Of a stretch of 64,000 nucleotides of DNA, positions 52,964 through 61,957 are shown one piece after another. Numbering within the stretch: position 1 is the first letter of the stretch; each line of letters begins with the position of its first letter. The notes below the pieces were generated by a model. The model was not told the origin of the DNA. It ran no database searches and was given only the letters and a program-made list of their open reading frames with translations. A program made the translations under genes and the position numbers. The DNA comes from Pedobacter cryophilus (GTDB lineage Bacteria > Bacteroidota > Bacteroidia > Sphingobacteriales > Sphingobacteriaceae), in NCBI RefSeq assembly GCF_005116455.1, contig NZ_SWBP01000002.1, forward strand, positions 496,001 to 560,000. The letters are read 5' to 3'.

Positions 52964-53623
52964 TTAAAGCGTTTTAAATTCATAACCCTTCTGTTTCCAG
53001 TATTGCAGTGCTTTAGGCAAAGTATATTCTAAACGCTTCCATGCTTTTAAGCTATCGTGAAAAACAACAATAGATCCATTTTCTGTGTGTTTAAGTACGT
53101 TTTTTAAACATTTTTCAGGCGATAGTTGCACATCAAAATCTCCACTAAGCACATCCCACATTACAATTGAGAATTGAGATGAAGAGACGTCAGACTGCGG
53201 ACTGCCGACCTCGGACTGCCGACTATTAACCAACTTCTGTATCTGCGAAAACTTTATTCTCCCATAAGGTGGTCTAAATAAATTGGTTTGAGTAAGTTGT
53301 TGACATTTGTTAAAATTTTCTAAATAAGTTTCATCATCGGTAATCCATCCTTTTAAATGATTAAAAGTGTGATTTCCAATGGTATGTCCATCCGCTTTAA
53401 GCTGAGCAAATATTTCTGGATATTTAGTGATATTTTCGCCAATGCAGAAAAAAGTAGCCTTTGCGTTAAAGTTTTTTAAAGTTTTTAAAACCCATGGTGT
53501 AACAATAGGTATAGGTCCGTCGTCAAAAGTGAGATAAATAACCTTATGGGATCTCGCTTTATTCCAGATGAGCGATGAAGGATAAAGTTTTTTTAAGAGA
53601 AAAGGAGTTTTTATCAGATACAT
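52964..53623 (-). CDS. NodB-type polysaccharide deacetylase with repeat insertion
   Basis: This 219-residue protein has the NodB motifs: VIYLTFDDGPIPIVTP (metal/catalytic Asp), HTIGNHTFNHLKGW (zinc His pair), FRPPYGRIKF and IVFHDSLKAW. It would remove N-acetyl or similar groups from a glycan. Between motif 3 and IVMWDVLSGDFD, residues about 140-156 (SRQSEVGSPQSDVSSSQ) are an in-frame insert encoded by a short repetitive DNA at 53181-53224, unlike anything in the family. Confidence 0.88.
   Translation of the reverse strand: MYLIKTPFLLKKLYPSSLIWNKARSHKVIYLTFDDGPIPIVTPWVLKTLKNFNAKATFFCIGENITKYPEIFAQLKADGHTIGNHTFNHLKGWITDDETYLENFNKCQQLTQTNLFRPPYGRIKFSQIQKLVNSRQSEVGSPQSDVSSSQFSIVMWDVLSGDFDVQLSPEKCLKNVLKHTENGSIVVFHDSLKAWKRLEYTLPKALQYWKQKGYEFKTL
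53181..53224. repeat. Short tandem repeat inserted in deacetylase gene
   Basis: CGGACTGCCGAC occurs at 53198-53209 and again at 53212-53223, period 14, with further CAGACTG and GACGTC words before it. Its composition is much richer in G and C than the gene around it. Confidence 0.6.
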
Positions 53624-53687
53624 ATTTCTAAAACGAAAGTATAGATAAATTTAGAACACAAAGAAATTATAGATGATTAATCATACA

Positions 53688-55040
53688 ATGAATAAGTTAA
53701 AATCAAGAAAATTATTAAGCATTACTTTGGTGGCTGTGCAAATATTTGTGTTTTCTATCTCTAGCGCTTTTGCGCAGGGAGGGGAGAGAATTACTTTACA
53801 GCAGGCAGTTGATAATGCCTTGGCTAACAATTTGCAGATTAAACAGGCTCAATTTCAAAGCTCTATTACAGAAGAAAATTTGAAGCAAAGTAAGTTTGAA
53901 ATGTATCCAAATGTAACTTCATCAGGGTCGGCAAATAGACAGTACGGTTTGTTTTTCGATAATCAAACCGGAAGCTTAATTAATACTAGCGTAGATCAAG
54001 TAAATGGGAGATTGAATTCTAATGTCTTACTTTTTAATGGAGGCAGTTTAATTAATCAGATTAAACAAAATAAGTCTCTTTTAATGTCTGATAAAAGCAA
54101 TATAGAAAAAGTAAAAAACGATTTATCTTTAAACGTAGTCACTACATTTTTATCAATTGTAAATAATAGAGATCTATTAAAAGCTAGTCAACAACAATTA
54201 GATTTATCTAAACAACAATTAGAAGTTGCTCAAAGGAATTTTGATGTAGGGAACAATACTCAGGCTGATTTATCACAAGCTAAAGCACAAGTTGCAACTA
54301 ATGAATTGAACATCACAAATGCAGATAATGCTTATCAACTTTCTATGTTAAATCTTAAGCAACTAATGGAAATGGATTCTGAAAAGCAAATTGATGTAAT
54401 ATTGCCAGCTATTGAGGACGTTTCTTTGATTGAGAATAAATACTCCAGTTTTGATGTGTATAGCAAGGCAATAACAAACTATCCGGATATAAAAGCAGTT
54501 TCTTATAACACGGAGGCATTTAAGTATGGGGTTAAAGTAGCTAAAGGTAATTTGTATCCAACTTTAGGTTTTGGTGGAGGCTTAAGTAGTGGTTACTCTA
54601 GTGCAAATCCATTGAGTTTTTCAAGCCAATTTACAGATAATAACTTCGGACAGTTTTTAGGATTTAACTTATCAATACCTATTTTTAATAATTACAGGTC
54701 TAGATCACAATATAATATTGCTAAAATTAGATATGAAAATGCAAAGGCATCAGAACAGCTGACTAAAAATAATTTAAATAAAGTAATAAGTCAGGCAGTG
54801 TTGGATTTGAAATCTGCAATTAAGAGTTATTCAGCCACGCAAAGTGCTTTTAATTCTTCAAAAGAGGCTTTTAATGTGATTAAACAACGTTATGAAGTAG
54901 GCTTAGTTAGTGTGATCGAATTAAATACCTCTCAAACAAATTACAACAAGGCTGAATTTGATTTCATTCAAGCTAAATACAATGTTATTTTTAGAAGCAA
55001 GGTGATTGATTTTTACCTTGGAAACCCATTAACTCTTTAA
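53688..55040 (+). CDS. TolC-family outer-membrane efflux protein
   Basis: A TolC-like channel of about 450 residues. The start chosen is the ATG at 53688, giving [20 protein letters not shown]; an ATG 15 bases upstream is also possible. The signal ends at AFAQG. Two repeats of long helices follow, with LQQAVDNALANNLQIKQAQF and LDLSKQQLEVAQRNFDVGNN as helix starts, and VISQAVLDLKSAIKSYSATQ and RYEVGLVSVIELNTSQTNYN in the second half. The HlyD-type adaptor gene follows 24 bases later, but no inner-membrane pump gene is next. Confidence 0.92.
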   Translation: MNKLKSRKLLSITLVAVQIFVFSISSAFAQGGERITLQQAVDNALANNLQIKQAQFQSSITEENLKQSKFEMYPNVTSSGSANRQYGLFFDNQTGSLINTSVDQVNGRLNSNVLLFNGGSLINQIKQNKSLLMSDKSNIEKVKNDLSLNVVTTFLSIVNNRDLLKASQQQLDLSKQQLEVAQRNFDVGNNTQADLSQAKAQVATNELNITNADNAYQLSMLNLKQLMEMDSEKQIDVILPAIEDVSLIENKYSSFDVYSKAITNYPDIKAVSYNTEAFKYGVKVAKGNLYPTLGFGGGLSSGYSSANPLSFSSQFTDNNFGQFLGFNLSIPIFNNYRSRSQYNIAKIRYENAKASEQLTKNNLNKVISQAVLDLKSAIKSYSATQSAFNSSKEAFNVIKQRYEVGLVSVIELNTSQTNYNKAEFDFIQAKYNVIFRSKVIDFYLGNPLTL

Positions 55041-55064
55041 TCAAACCTTAATAATCAAAATAAA

Positions 55065-56408
55065 ATGAATAAGACGCTTAGAAATGTACTCATTGGTGTT
55101 GGCGCTTTGGTGATATTGGCCATTGTAGCAAATAAAATGGGCTGGATAGGAAAAAGTAAAGCTGTACAAGTTGCTGTAACTAAGGCCGAAAATAAAAACA
55201 TCATTGAAACTGTATCTGCTAGTGGTAAAATACAGCCCGAAATAGAAGTAAAATTGAGTCCAGAGGTTTCTGGAGAGATAGTAGAGCTAAATGTTAAAGA
55301 AGGTGATATAGTTAAAAAAGGACAATTACTTTGCCGCATCAAACCAGATATTTTAGCTTCTGGTTATGAAAGAACTGTGGCTTCTTATAATGCACAAAAA
55401 GCAACAGTAGCCAGTAGTCAACAACAATTGATACAATCTGAAGCTAACTTTAAAAATATAGAAGCTCGTTTTAAAAGAAATGAAAAGCTTTTTAAAGATA
55501 AGGTAATATCTGCAGCAGAGTTTGATGCTGCCAAAGCAGAGTATTTATCGGCGAAAGCCAGCTTAGAAAGTGCTCGCCAAAGTGTGGTAGGTGCTAAATT
55601 TGGTTTGCAACAATCAGGTGCAGTAGTAAAAGAAGCTGGTGATAACTTAGCCAGAACAAATATTTATGCTCCGGTTGATGGCGTGGTATCTAAATTATCT
55701 ATTGAGAAAGGTGAAAGAGTAGTGGGAACGGCTCAAATGAGTGGAACAGAGATTATGACCATTGCTAATTTAAACAGCATGGAAGTAAATGTAGATGTGA
55801 ATGAAAATGACATCAATCGTTTAACTTTAGGTGATACCGCAGTAATTGAGGTAGATGCTTTTTTAGATCAAAAGTTTAAAGGTATAGTGACTGAGATTGC
55901 TAGTTCTGCTAATGTAGTTGGAACCAGTGCAGATCAGGTGACTAATTTTGCAGTAAAAGTGAGGATTTTAACCGATTCAGATGTAGATAGTAAGGGCGCT
56001 AAACTGCCTCCACTTCGTCCGGGTTTGTCTGCAACGGTTGATATTCAAACCGAAAAAACTTATGGTTTGGTAGTGCCAATTCAGTCGGTAACCATCAGAG
56101 AAGAAGAAAAAGCAAAAGATGATAAAGTAGACGGACCTAAAAAAGACGAAGCTGATGATGCCAAAAAAGATAAGAACAAGCCTAAAGCTAAAGAATATGT
56201 TTTTGTAGTAGAAGCAGGTAAAGTAAAGCAAGTAGAAGTAAAAACAGGTATTCAGGATGATCTTAATATCACTATTTTATCAGGCATAAAAGCTGGTCAG
56301 CAAGTAGTTAGCGCTCCTTATGCGGCCATATCTAAAACCTTAAAAGATAAAATGGAAGTAGAAGTGGTAGAAAAATCAAAGCTTTTTACTACAGATAAGA
56401 AAGAATAA
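55065..56408 (+). CDS. Membrane fusion (HlyD/MacA-type) adaptor protein
   Basis: This 447-residue periplasmic adaptor links an inner-membrane pump to TolC. It has an N-terminal anchor (VLIGVGALVILAIVANKMGW), a lipoyl half-motif VKLSPEVSGEIVELNVKEGD, a helical hairpin (about residues 100-190), the second lipoyl half TNIYAPVDGVVSKLSIEKGE, and a beta-barrel. Residues about 345-378 form a Lys/Asp-rich insert (KDDKVDGPKKDEADDAKKDK). A terminator follows directly, with no ABC or RND pump gene in the window. Confidence 0.92.
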   Translation: MNKTLRNVLIGVGALVILAIVANKMGWIGKSKAVQVAVTKAENKNIIETVSASGKIQPEIEVKLSPEVSGEIVELNVKEGDIVKKGQLLCRIKPDILASGYERTVASYNAQKATVASSQQQLIQSEANFKNIEARFKRNEKLFKDKVISAAEFDAAKAEYLSAKASLESARQSVVGAKFGLQQSGAVVKEAGDNLARTNIYAPVDGVVSKLSIEKGERVVGTAQMSGTEIMTIANLNSMEVNVDVNENDINRLTLGDTAVIEVDAFLDQKFKGIVTEIASSANVVGTSADQVTNFAVKVRILTDSDVDSKGAKLPPLRPGLSATVDIQTEKTYGLVVPIQSVTIREEEKAKDDKVDGPKKDEADDAKKDKNKPKAKEYVFVVEAGKVKQVEVKTGIQDDLNITILSGIKAGQQVVSAPYAAISKTLKDKMEVEVVEKSKLFTTDKKE

Positions 56409-56429
56409 ATCCCATATTATTCATAATTT

Positions 56430-56462
56430 GTCCCGGTCTGCACTACAGGTCGGGACTTTTTT
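56430..56462 (+). terminator. Terminator of tolC/hlyD-type pair
   Basis: GTCCCG (56430-56435) pairs with CGGGAC (56451-56456), followed by T6, about 22 bases past the adaptor stop. Confidence 0.8.
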
Positions 56463-56494
56463 ATTTAAAAATGTTCAAATTTGAATCAGACACC

Positions 56495-56502
56495 TAAATT
56501 TG
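56495..56502 (+). promoter_or_regulatory. -7 element upstream of gpsA
   Basis: TAAATTTG matches TAnnTTTG, 19 bases before the gpsA ATG. Confidence 0.5.
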
Positions 56503-56521
56503 ACACACATTAAATTTGTTT

Positions 56522-57529
56522 ATGCAGTATAACCTAAATAAGATAGCAATTATTGGAGGCGGAAGTTGGGCAACGGCTATCGTGAAAATGTTATGTGATA
56601 ACATAGAAGAGAAAGAAGTTTTTTGGTGGATGAGAAATAAAGCTGCTGCAGATCATATTTGTCAATACAGGCATAACCCAAATTACCTTTCATCAGTAGA
56701 AATTAAGGTAAAGCCCGAAAACGTTTTTACCGATGTTAAAAAAGCCATAGAAAATGCTGATATGGTTTTATTAAATGTACCCGCAGCATTTTTAAAAGAA
56801 GCCTTTGAATATATTACAGCAGATGATTTAAGAGGAAAAAAAATTATTTCGGCCATTAAGGGGATAGTTCCTGATGAAAATCTAATCATCGGCGAGTTTA
56901 TGCATTATAAATATGAAATTCCTTTTTCTGATATCATTGTAATTAGTGGGCCATGCCATGCAGAGGAAGTTGCGCTAGAGAAATTAAGCTATTTAACTAT
57001 CGCTTCACAAGACCAAGCACTTTCCTGCTATTTTGCTAAAATGATTTGTACCAGATACATTAAAACAAATATATCTGATGATATCTACGGGACAGAATAC
57101 GCCGCAGTACTCAAAAATATTTATGCTGTAGCTAGTGGCATTTGTCATGGGGTTGGCTTTGGTGATAATTTCCAGGCAGTACTTATTTCTAATGCTATAA
57201 GAGAGATAAAAAGATTTGTAGATGCCATACATCCAATTTGCAGAGACATCAAAGAATCAGCTTATTTAGGAGATTTATTGGTAACCGCTTATTCACAATT
57301 TAGTAGAAACCGTACTTTTGGCAACATGATAGGGAAGGGCTATACCGTAAAATCGGCTCAGTTAGAAATGAATATGGTTGCCGAGGGTTACTATGCCGTA
57401 AATTGTATTCACCAAATTAATAAGCAGTACAAGGTAAATATGCCAATTGCCAGGGCAGTTTATGCTATTTTGTATGAAAAGCACTCTCCAAATATAGAAA
57501 TGAAATTATTAGCCGATTTAATGTCTTAA
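56522..57529 (+). CDS. gpsA: Glycerol-3-phosphate dehydrogenase (NAD(P)+)
   Basis: GpsA makes sn-glycerol-3-phosphate from dihydroxyacetone phosphate for phospholipid synthesis. This 335-residue protein has the NAD-binding IAIIGGGSWATAIVKML, a VISGPCHAEEVA segment, and the catalytic-Lys motif TEYAAVLKNIYAVASGI. The ATG at 56522 is chosen over a TTG two codons earlier. It starts a run with a split hydrolase and an acyltransferase (gaps of 5 and 8 bases). Confidence 0.94.
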   Translation: MQYNLNKIAIIGGGSWATAIVKMLCDNIEEKEVFWWMRNKAAADHICQYRHNPNYLSSVEIKVKPENVFTDVKKAIENADMVLLNVPAAFLKEAFEYITADDLRGKKIISAIKGIVPDENLIIGEFMHYKYEIPFSDIIVISGPCHAEEVALEKLSYLTIASQDQALSCYFAKMICTRYIKTNISDDIYGTEYAAVLKNIYAVASGICHGVGFGDNFQAVLISNAIREIKRFVDAIHPICRDIKESAYLGDLLVTAYSQFSRNRTFGNMIGKGYTVKSAQLEMNMVAEGYYAVNCIHQINKQYKVNMPIARAVYAILYEKHSPNIEMKLLADLMS

Positions 57530-57534
57530 TTGTA

Positions 57535-58359
57535 ATGCCTTTTTTTAGATCTGAAATAGCTAACTTTCATTACCATCAATATGGTAATGGGAATAAGATA
57601 ATGTTGGCCTTTCATGGATTTGGAATGCGGGGCAACCAGTTTAAAGTTTTGGAAGAATCTTTAGGACAGCACTATAAGATTTACAGTTTTGATTTGTTTT
57701 TTCATGGAGAAACCGAATTATTTGATACCTCAAGAAAAGCGGTAAAGCAAAGTATTAATAAAGCTTTATTTGCAAAAGAAATCATAAAATTTTTGAGACA
57801 TTTAGGTATAATGGATCAAAAATTTGAGCTGCTTTCTTATAGTATTGGTTCCAAATTGGCATTAAGTTTAATTAGTTAAATTCCTGAAAACATCAACGAA
57901 GCCTATTTTATTGCTCCAGATGGTATTGAACCTAATAAATTATTAGAAATGGGTTCTAAAAATAAAATAGTTAATCATTTATTTTGGAGATTAGTGTACA
58001 GTCCAAAAACGGTGAAGTTTCTTCTAAATAATCTTTACCGCTATAAGTATATTGATAAATCATTACATGCTATTTTAGAAAAAGAGTTTGTAAGTACGGA
58101 TACGAGATTAACTTGTTATAATACCATCACTTATTTTGCTGCTTTAAGTTTAAATCCTCAAAATTTGGCCCAAAATATTAATCATAATCAAATAAAAACG
58201 CATTTTTACTTTGGCAAAAAAGACGGTTTATTTCCACCTGGTATTGGTGAAAGATTTATTTCTAAATTGGGAAATGCAAATCTTTATATCATTGATGATG
58301 GGCATGATTTGGTAAATTTAAACCTAAATGAATTAATGAAATCACATCTGCAAAATTAA
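57535..58359 (+). pseudogene. Alpha/beta hydrolase interrupted by an in-frame stop
   Basis: One reading frame spans both halves, 275 codons, with a TAA at 57877-57879 (codon 115). The first part has LAFHGFG (oxyanion loop) and LLSYSIGSKLAL with the nucleophile Ser103; the second has YFGKKDGLFPPGIG (acid Asp) and DDGHDLVNLN (catalytic His). Sequence continues without shift after the stop (IPENINEAYFIAPDG), so a single C-to-T or similar change explains it. Restart at ATG 57949 would give only the C-terminal half, lacking the nucleophile. Confidence 0.88.
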
Positions 58360-58367
58360 ATTACATC

Positions 58368-59012
58368 ATGATTAAAGATCAACCTTATCGTTTTTTAAAA
58401 TGGTTTTTTATTTTAGTTGAAAAATATATTTGCAGTCATTTTTCTAAAGTTTCTTTTATTGGCGAGGTTAATTCATCAAAAGATAAAGCCACATTAATTT
58501 TGATGAATCATTTTAGTTTTAACGACGGGGGAATTATTCATCGATTTTGCAGAAAAATATTGAAGAAACAGTTTAAAGTAATGGTGGTTGAAGAGCAAAT
58601 GAAAGCCTTCTCATTATTAAAATATGGCGGATGTTTTTCAGTAAATAAAAAATCTCGTACACTGGTTAATTCTCTAAATTATGCTGCTTCTTTATTAAAT
58701 GATGAACGTAACATGTTGGCTATTTTCCCTCAAGGAGAAGTGTTTTCTTCTCATTTAAATAGGGTTCATTTTGAGGGTGGCTTAACTAAAATATTGCGCA
58801 AAAAAGAGAAAGAAACTCAGATTATTTTTGTGGTTACCTTGCTTGATTATTTGGATAGTTTTAAGCCTCAGGCTAGAGTTTATTATGAAGAATATATTGG
58901 AATTGAAGATTTTAAAATGATAGAAGAGGCTTATAATTTGTTCTATAAATCTTGTAAAATAAAACAACAGCAATTACATCATCCACCCCAAGAAGTAATA
59001 GACGTAGCCTAA
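58368..59012 (+). CDS. PlsC-like acyltransferase
   Basis: A 214-residue protein of the glycerolphosphate acyltransferase superfamily. LILMNHFSFNDGGIIHRF contains the catalytic His-x4-Asp motif (near residues 46-51), and NMLAIFPQGEVFSSH matches the phosphate-binding FPEG motif with a Q substitution. The rest is shorter than typical PlsC. It sits 8 bases after the hydrolase frame and downstream of gpsA, fitting a lipid-synthesis cluster (inference). Confidence 0.85.
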   Translation: MIKDQPYRFLKWFFILVEKYICSHFSKVSFIGEVNSSKDKATLILMNHFSFNDGGIIHRFCRKILKKQFKVMVVEEQMKAFSLLKYGGCFSVNKKSRTLVNSLNYAASLLNDERNMLAIFPQGEVFSSHLNRVHFEGGLTKILRKKEKETQIIFVVTLLDYLDSFKPQARVYYEEYIGIEDFKMIEEAYNLFYKSCKIKQQQLHHPPQEVIDVA

Positions 59013-59013
59013 T

Positions 59014-59868
59014 TTAGTTTATTCTCCTAGTAAGCTTATCATCCTTAAAAAAACCTTTTTCTTTTCTTCCATCAGGATAAACAATAAGCCCTTCCCCGTT
59101 TTTTAAACCTTTAGAGAAATTTCCTTCATAAACAATTCCGCTACTGCTCATCCATTTTCCTTTACCTGCTTTTTGCCCTTTAATGTAACTACCAATATAT
59201 TTATTTCCATTTTTATAAATCATGATTCCTTGCCCATGGCATAAGCCTTCTACCCAATCGCCGGTGTAAATATCTCCGTTAGCATATTTGTAAATTCCTT
59301 TTCCCTGATATTTATCTTTAAACCATTGGCCACTATAAATCCCTAAAGAACTTTTAAAAATACCTTCTCCTTGGGCTTTCCCATCAATAAACTTTCCGGT
59401 GTAATTATTCCCGCTAGGGTAAAACATTATGCCATTGCCATTTAAGGTGTTAAATAAAAAATCACCTTCATACCTGCCTCCGTTTTTATAAAACAGTTTA
59501 CCTTTTCCACTACATTTTCCATAGGCAAATTCTCCTTCGTAAATATTACCGTTTACAAATAAATATTTCCCTTTCCCATGGGCATTAAAATCAGCTATTC
59601 CTCCTACATATTTATCTCCGTTAACAAATATCATATTTCCTTGATAGGGTAGGCCTTTTTTCCAATCGCCTTCAATAATTCCCTTATCTTTCATGATCAC
59701 TTTTCCACGGCCTTCAAATAATCCATCCTTAAATTTTCCTTCATATAAATCGCCTCCGCTGGTTAAGTATTTCCCAGTTCCATTTTCGCAATCTCCGCTT
59801 AAGCATGGGTTTTGCGAATAAACATTTACGGAGAGAAATAAGATCAAAAAGGTGAAAAGTTTTTGCAT
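59014..59868 (-). CDS. Exported MORN-repeat protein
   Basis: This 284-residue protein has a signal peptide (FTFLILFLSVNVYSQ) and about ten MORN repeats of the form Y-x-G-x-(W/F)-x3-x-x-G-x-G, for example YEGKFKDGLFEGRGK, YTGDWVEGLCHGQG and YEGNFSKGLKNGEG. Such repeats form an open beta-hairpin solenoid and mediate contacts; here the protein would be in the envelope. It converges with the acyltransferase, with one base between the stops. Confidence 0.9.
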   Translation of the reverse strand: MQKLFTFLILFLSVNVYSQNPCLSGDCENGTGKYLTSGGDLYEGKFKDGLFEGRGKVIMKDKGIIEGDWKKGLPYQGNMIFVNGDKYVGGIADFNAHGKGKYLFVNGNIYEGEFAYGKCSGKGKLFYKNGGRYEGDFLFNTLNGNGIMFYPSGNNYTGKFIDGKAQGEGIFKSSLGIYSGQWFKDKYQGKGIYKYANGDIYTGDWVEGLCHGQGIMIYKNGNKYIGSYIKGQKAGKGKWMSSSGIVYEGNFSKGLKNGEGLIVYPDGRKEKGFFKDDKLTRRIN

Positions 59869-59930
59869 GGTTTAATAACTTAAAATTGATAAACTTATTT
59901 CAGGTCAATTATAAAAATGATGGGCATAAA

Positions 59931-59964
59931 AAAAGCCTGTTTTGAAATCTCAAAACAGGCTTTT
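59931..59964. terminator. Terminator between the large helicase and MORN genes
   Basis: AAAAGCCTGTTTTGA pairs perfectly with TCAAAACAGGCTTTT over 15 bp around AATC, about 17 bases past the helicase stop. Confidence 0.9.
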
Positions 59965-59981
59965 CTATCAATAATTATAAT

Positions 59982-61910
59982 TTAAGATCTTCTTCTTCTG
60001 TTTCCACTATCAGAAGATGATCCACCACCATCATCTTTGCGTTTTCCAGAAAAATCTCTGAAACCACCGCCACTGCTGCTTCCACCACCACTACTTCTTC
60101 TATCTCCACCGCCGCTGCTTCTTCTTTCTCCGCCACCGCCGTATCCACCGCCGCTACTTCTTCTATCACCACCGCCGCTTCTTCTTTCTCCACCACCGTA
60201 GCCACCGCCACTGCTTCTTCTTTCTCCACCACCGCTGCTTCTTCTTTCTCCGCCTTCAGATCCGCCAGTAGCATCTCCAGAAACTTCAATTCTTACATCT
60301 CTTCCGTGGAAATCAATTGGCTTAAATGCTTCGGTTACTTTTTCAACAAATTCTGTTTCCACTTCAAAGAAGGAGAAAACACCTTTCATATCAATTTTAC
60401 CAACAGATCTGCCGCTAATACCTGTATTGTTACAAATATAACCTAATAAATCTCCTCTGGTAAAATCATCAACAGCACCTAAATTGATAAATAAACGGGT
60501 AAATCCAGCGCTAGTTCCTCTCGGACCTCTTTCGCCTCTTTCTCCACGTTCGCCTCTATCACTATCTCTGCCTCTGTCATCTGCGCTAGCATTTAAATCA
60601 GGAGCATTTTTGTAATCATCTAAAAAGCGGTTAAACTCTAAAGAAGCAAAACGTTTGATAATGTCTTCTTTGCTTAAATCAGCAAATTCATCCATTATTC
60701 TAGGAATATACTGGTCTATTTGCTTCTCATTCACCTCTACATTATGTACTTTATGTACCAATGCAAACAATTGCTTTTCTACCACATCAAAACCAGTTGG
60801 AATCTCGGCCTTGGTAAATTGCTTACCAATAGTTTTTTCAATCTGACGGATTTTGTGTGTTTCTTTTTGATTGATAATGGCAATTGAAATACCTGTTTTA
60901 CCAGCTCTTCCGGTTCTACCACTACGGTGAGTATAGTTTTCTATCTCATCAGGTAAAGAATAGTTAATTACGTGAGTTACATCATTAACATCAATACCTC
61001 TAGCAGCTACATCTGTTGCAATTAACAATTGTAAGCTTCTTTCGCGGTAACGCTTCATTACCTTATCTCTTTGTTGTTGAGATAAATCTCCATGTAAAGA
61101 ATCAGCATTATAACCGTCTTTTACCAAATGTTCGGCAATTTCTTGCGTTTCAATTTTGGTACGACAGAAAACAATTCCAAAAATCTCTGGATTATAATCT
61201 ACAATACGTTTAAAGGCTGCATATTTATCACGAGCCTTAACAATATAGTACTCATGTTCAATATTTACATTACCAGTGTTTTTAGTACCCATGGTCAGTT
61301 CCTTAGGATCTGTCATGTACTTTTGAGCAATTGCTCTTACTTCACGTGGCATGGTTGCAGAAAACAACCAAGTTTTCTTTTCTTTTGGAGTAGTAGAAAG
61401 GATATCATCAATATCTTCTTGAAAACCCATGTTTAACATCTCATCAGCCTCGTCTAATACAACGTACTTCACTTGTGAGAAATCAATGGCTTTTCTGTTC
61501 AAAATATCTTTCATACGGCCTGGTGTGGCCACTACAATTTGAACACCTCTTTTAATGTCTCTTAACTGGTTTACAATATTGGCACCGCCATATACTGCTA
61601 CTACGTTAACATTAGAAAGGTTTTTAGCATAATTTTTAACGTCGTTGCTAATCTGTAAACAAAGTTCACGAGTTGGGCAAAGAATTAAAGCTTGGGGGAA
61701 GTTTTTGTCAGAATCAATAAGTTCTAATAAAGGAAGACCAAATGCTGCGGTCTTTCCGGTTCCTGTCTGGGCTAATCCGACAAAATCGTTGCTGCCTGAT
61801 AACAAAACGGGAATGGCACTTTCCTGAATTGGAGTTGGTTTTTCGAAACCTAACTCAATTATCGCATTAACAATATCACTGCGGATCCCCAATTCATTGA
61901 ATGGGTTCAT
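59982..61910 (-). CDS. DEAD-box RNA helicase with DbpA-type domain and RGG-like tail
   Basis: This 642-residue helicase carries the DEAD-box motifs in order: AQTGTGKTAAFGLPLL (I), PTRELC (Ia), VVLDEADEMLNMGF (II), LFSATMPREVRAIA (III), then HRSGRTGRAGKTG (VI). After the core, residues about 440-545 include the DbpA/CsdA-type RNA-binding region (FTRLFINLGAVDDFTRGDLL...). The last 90 residues are Gly/Ser/Arg repeats (GGERRSSGGGYGGGERRSGG style), probably disordered and RNA-binding. It resembles DeaD/CsdA enzymes of cold adaptation and ribosome assembly. Confidence 0.9.
   Translation of the reverse strand: MNPFNELGIRSDIVNAIIELGFEKPTPIQESAIPVLLSGSNDFVGLAQTGTGKTAAFGLPLLELIDSDKNFPQALILCPTRELCLQISNDVKNYAKNLSNVNVVAVYGGANIVNQLRDIKRGVQIVVATPGRMKDILNRKAIDFSQVKYVVLDEADEMLNMGFQEDIDDILSTTPKEKKTWLFSATMPREVRAIAQKYMTDPKELTMGTKNTGNVNIEHEYYIVKARDKYAAFKRIVDYNPEIFGIVFCRTKIETQEIAEHLVKDGYNADSLHGDLSQQQRDKVMKRYRERSLQLLIATDVAARGIDVNDVTHVINYSLPDEIENYTHRSGRTGRAGKTGISIAIINQKETHKIRQIEKTIGKQFTKAEIPTGFDVVEKQLFALVHKVHNVEVNEKQIDQYIPRIMDEFADLSKEDIIKRFASLEFNRFLDDYKNAPDLNASADDRGRDSDRGERGERGERGPRGTSAGFTRLFINLGAVDDFTRGDLLGYICNNTGISGRSVGKIDMKGVFSFFEVETEFVEKVTEAFKPIDFHGRDVRIEVSGDATGGSEGGERRSSGGGERRSSGGGYGGGERRSGGGDRRSSGGGYGGGGERRSSGGGDRRSSGGGSSSGGGFRDFSGKRKDDGGGSSSDSGNRRRRS
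59985..60260 (-). repeat. Minisatellite encoding the Gly/Arg/Ser tail
   Basis: Units coding for GGERRSSGG or GGDRRSSGG recur with small changes about eight times across this stretch. The reverse frame also stays open (Glu/Val/Ala-rich), a side effect of the repetition. Confidence 0.75.
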
Positions 61911-61949
61911 GATAATCTATAATATTTAGCAACATTGCTAAACTTGCCG

Positions 61950-61957
61950 CAAAGGTA
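61950..61957 (-). promoter_or_regulatory. -7 element upstream of the large helicase gene
   Basis: TACCTTTG on the minus strand matches TAnnTTTG, 39 bases before the helicase ATG. Confidence 0.5.

Noticed and set aside
55055-55342. A minus-strand frame across the start of the adaptor gene
   Set aside because: It is a shadow of the adaptor's coding strand with no independent features.
57949-58359. A separate gene for the second half of the split hydrolase
   Set aside because: Same frame, continuous homology-like content and a missing nucleophile make it the C-terminal half of one gene interrupted by a stop.
59975-60289. A 104-codon frame rich in Glu, Val and Ala, on the minus strand
   Set aside because: It is the out-of-frame reading of the helicase Gly/Arg/Ser minisatellite.
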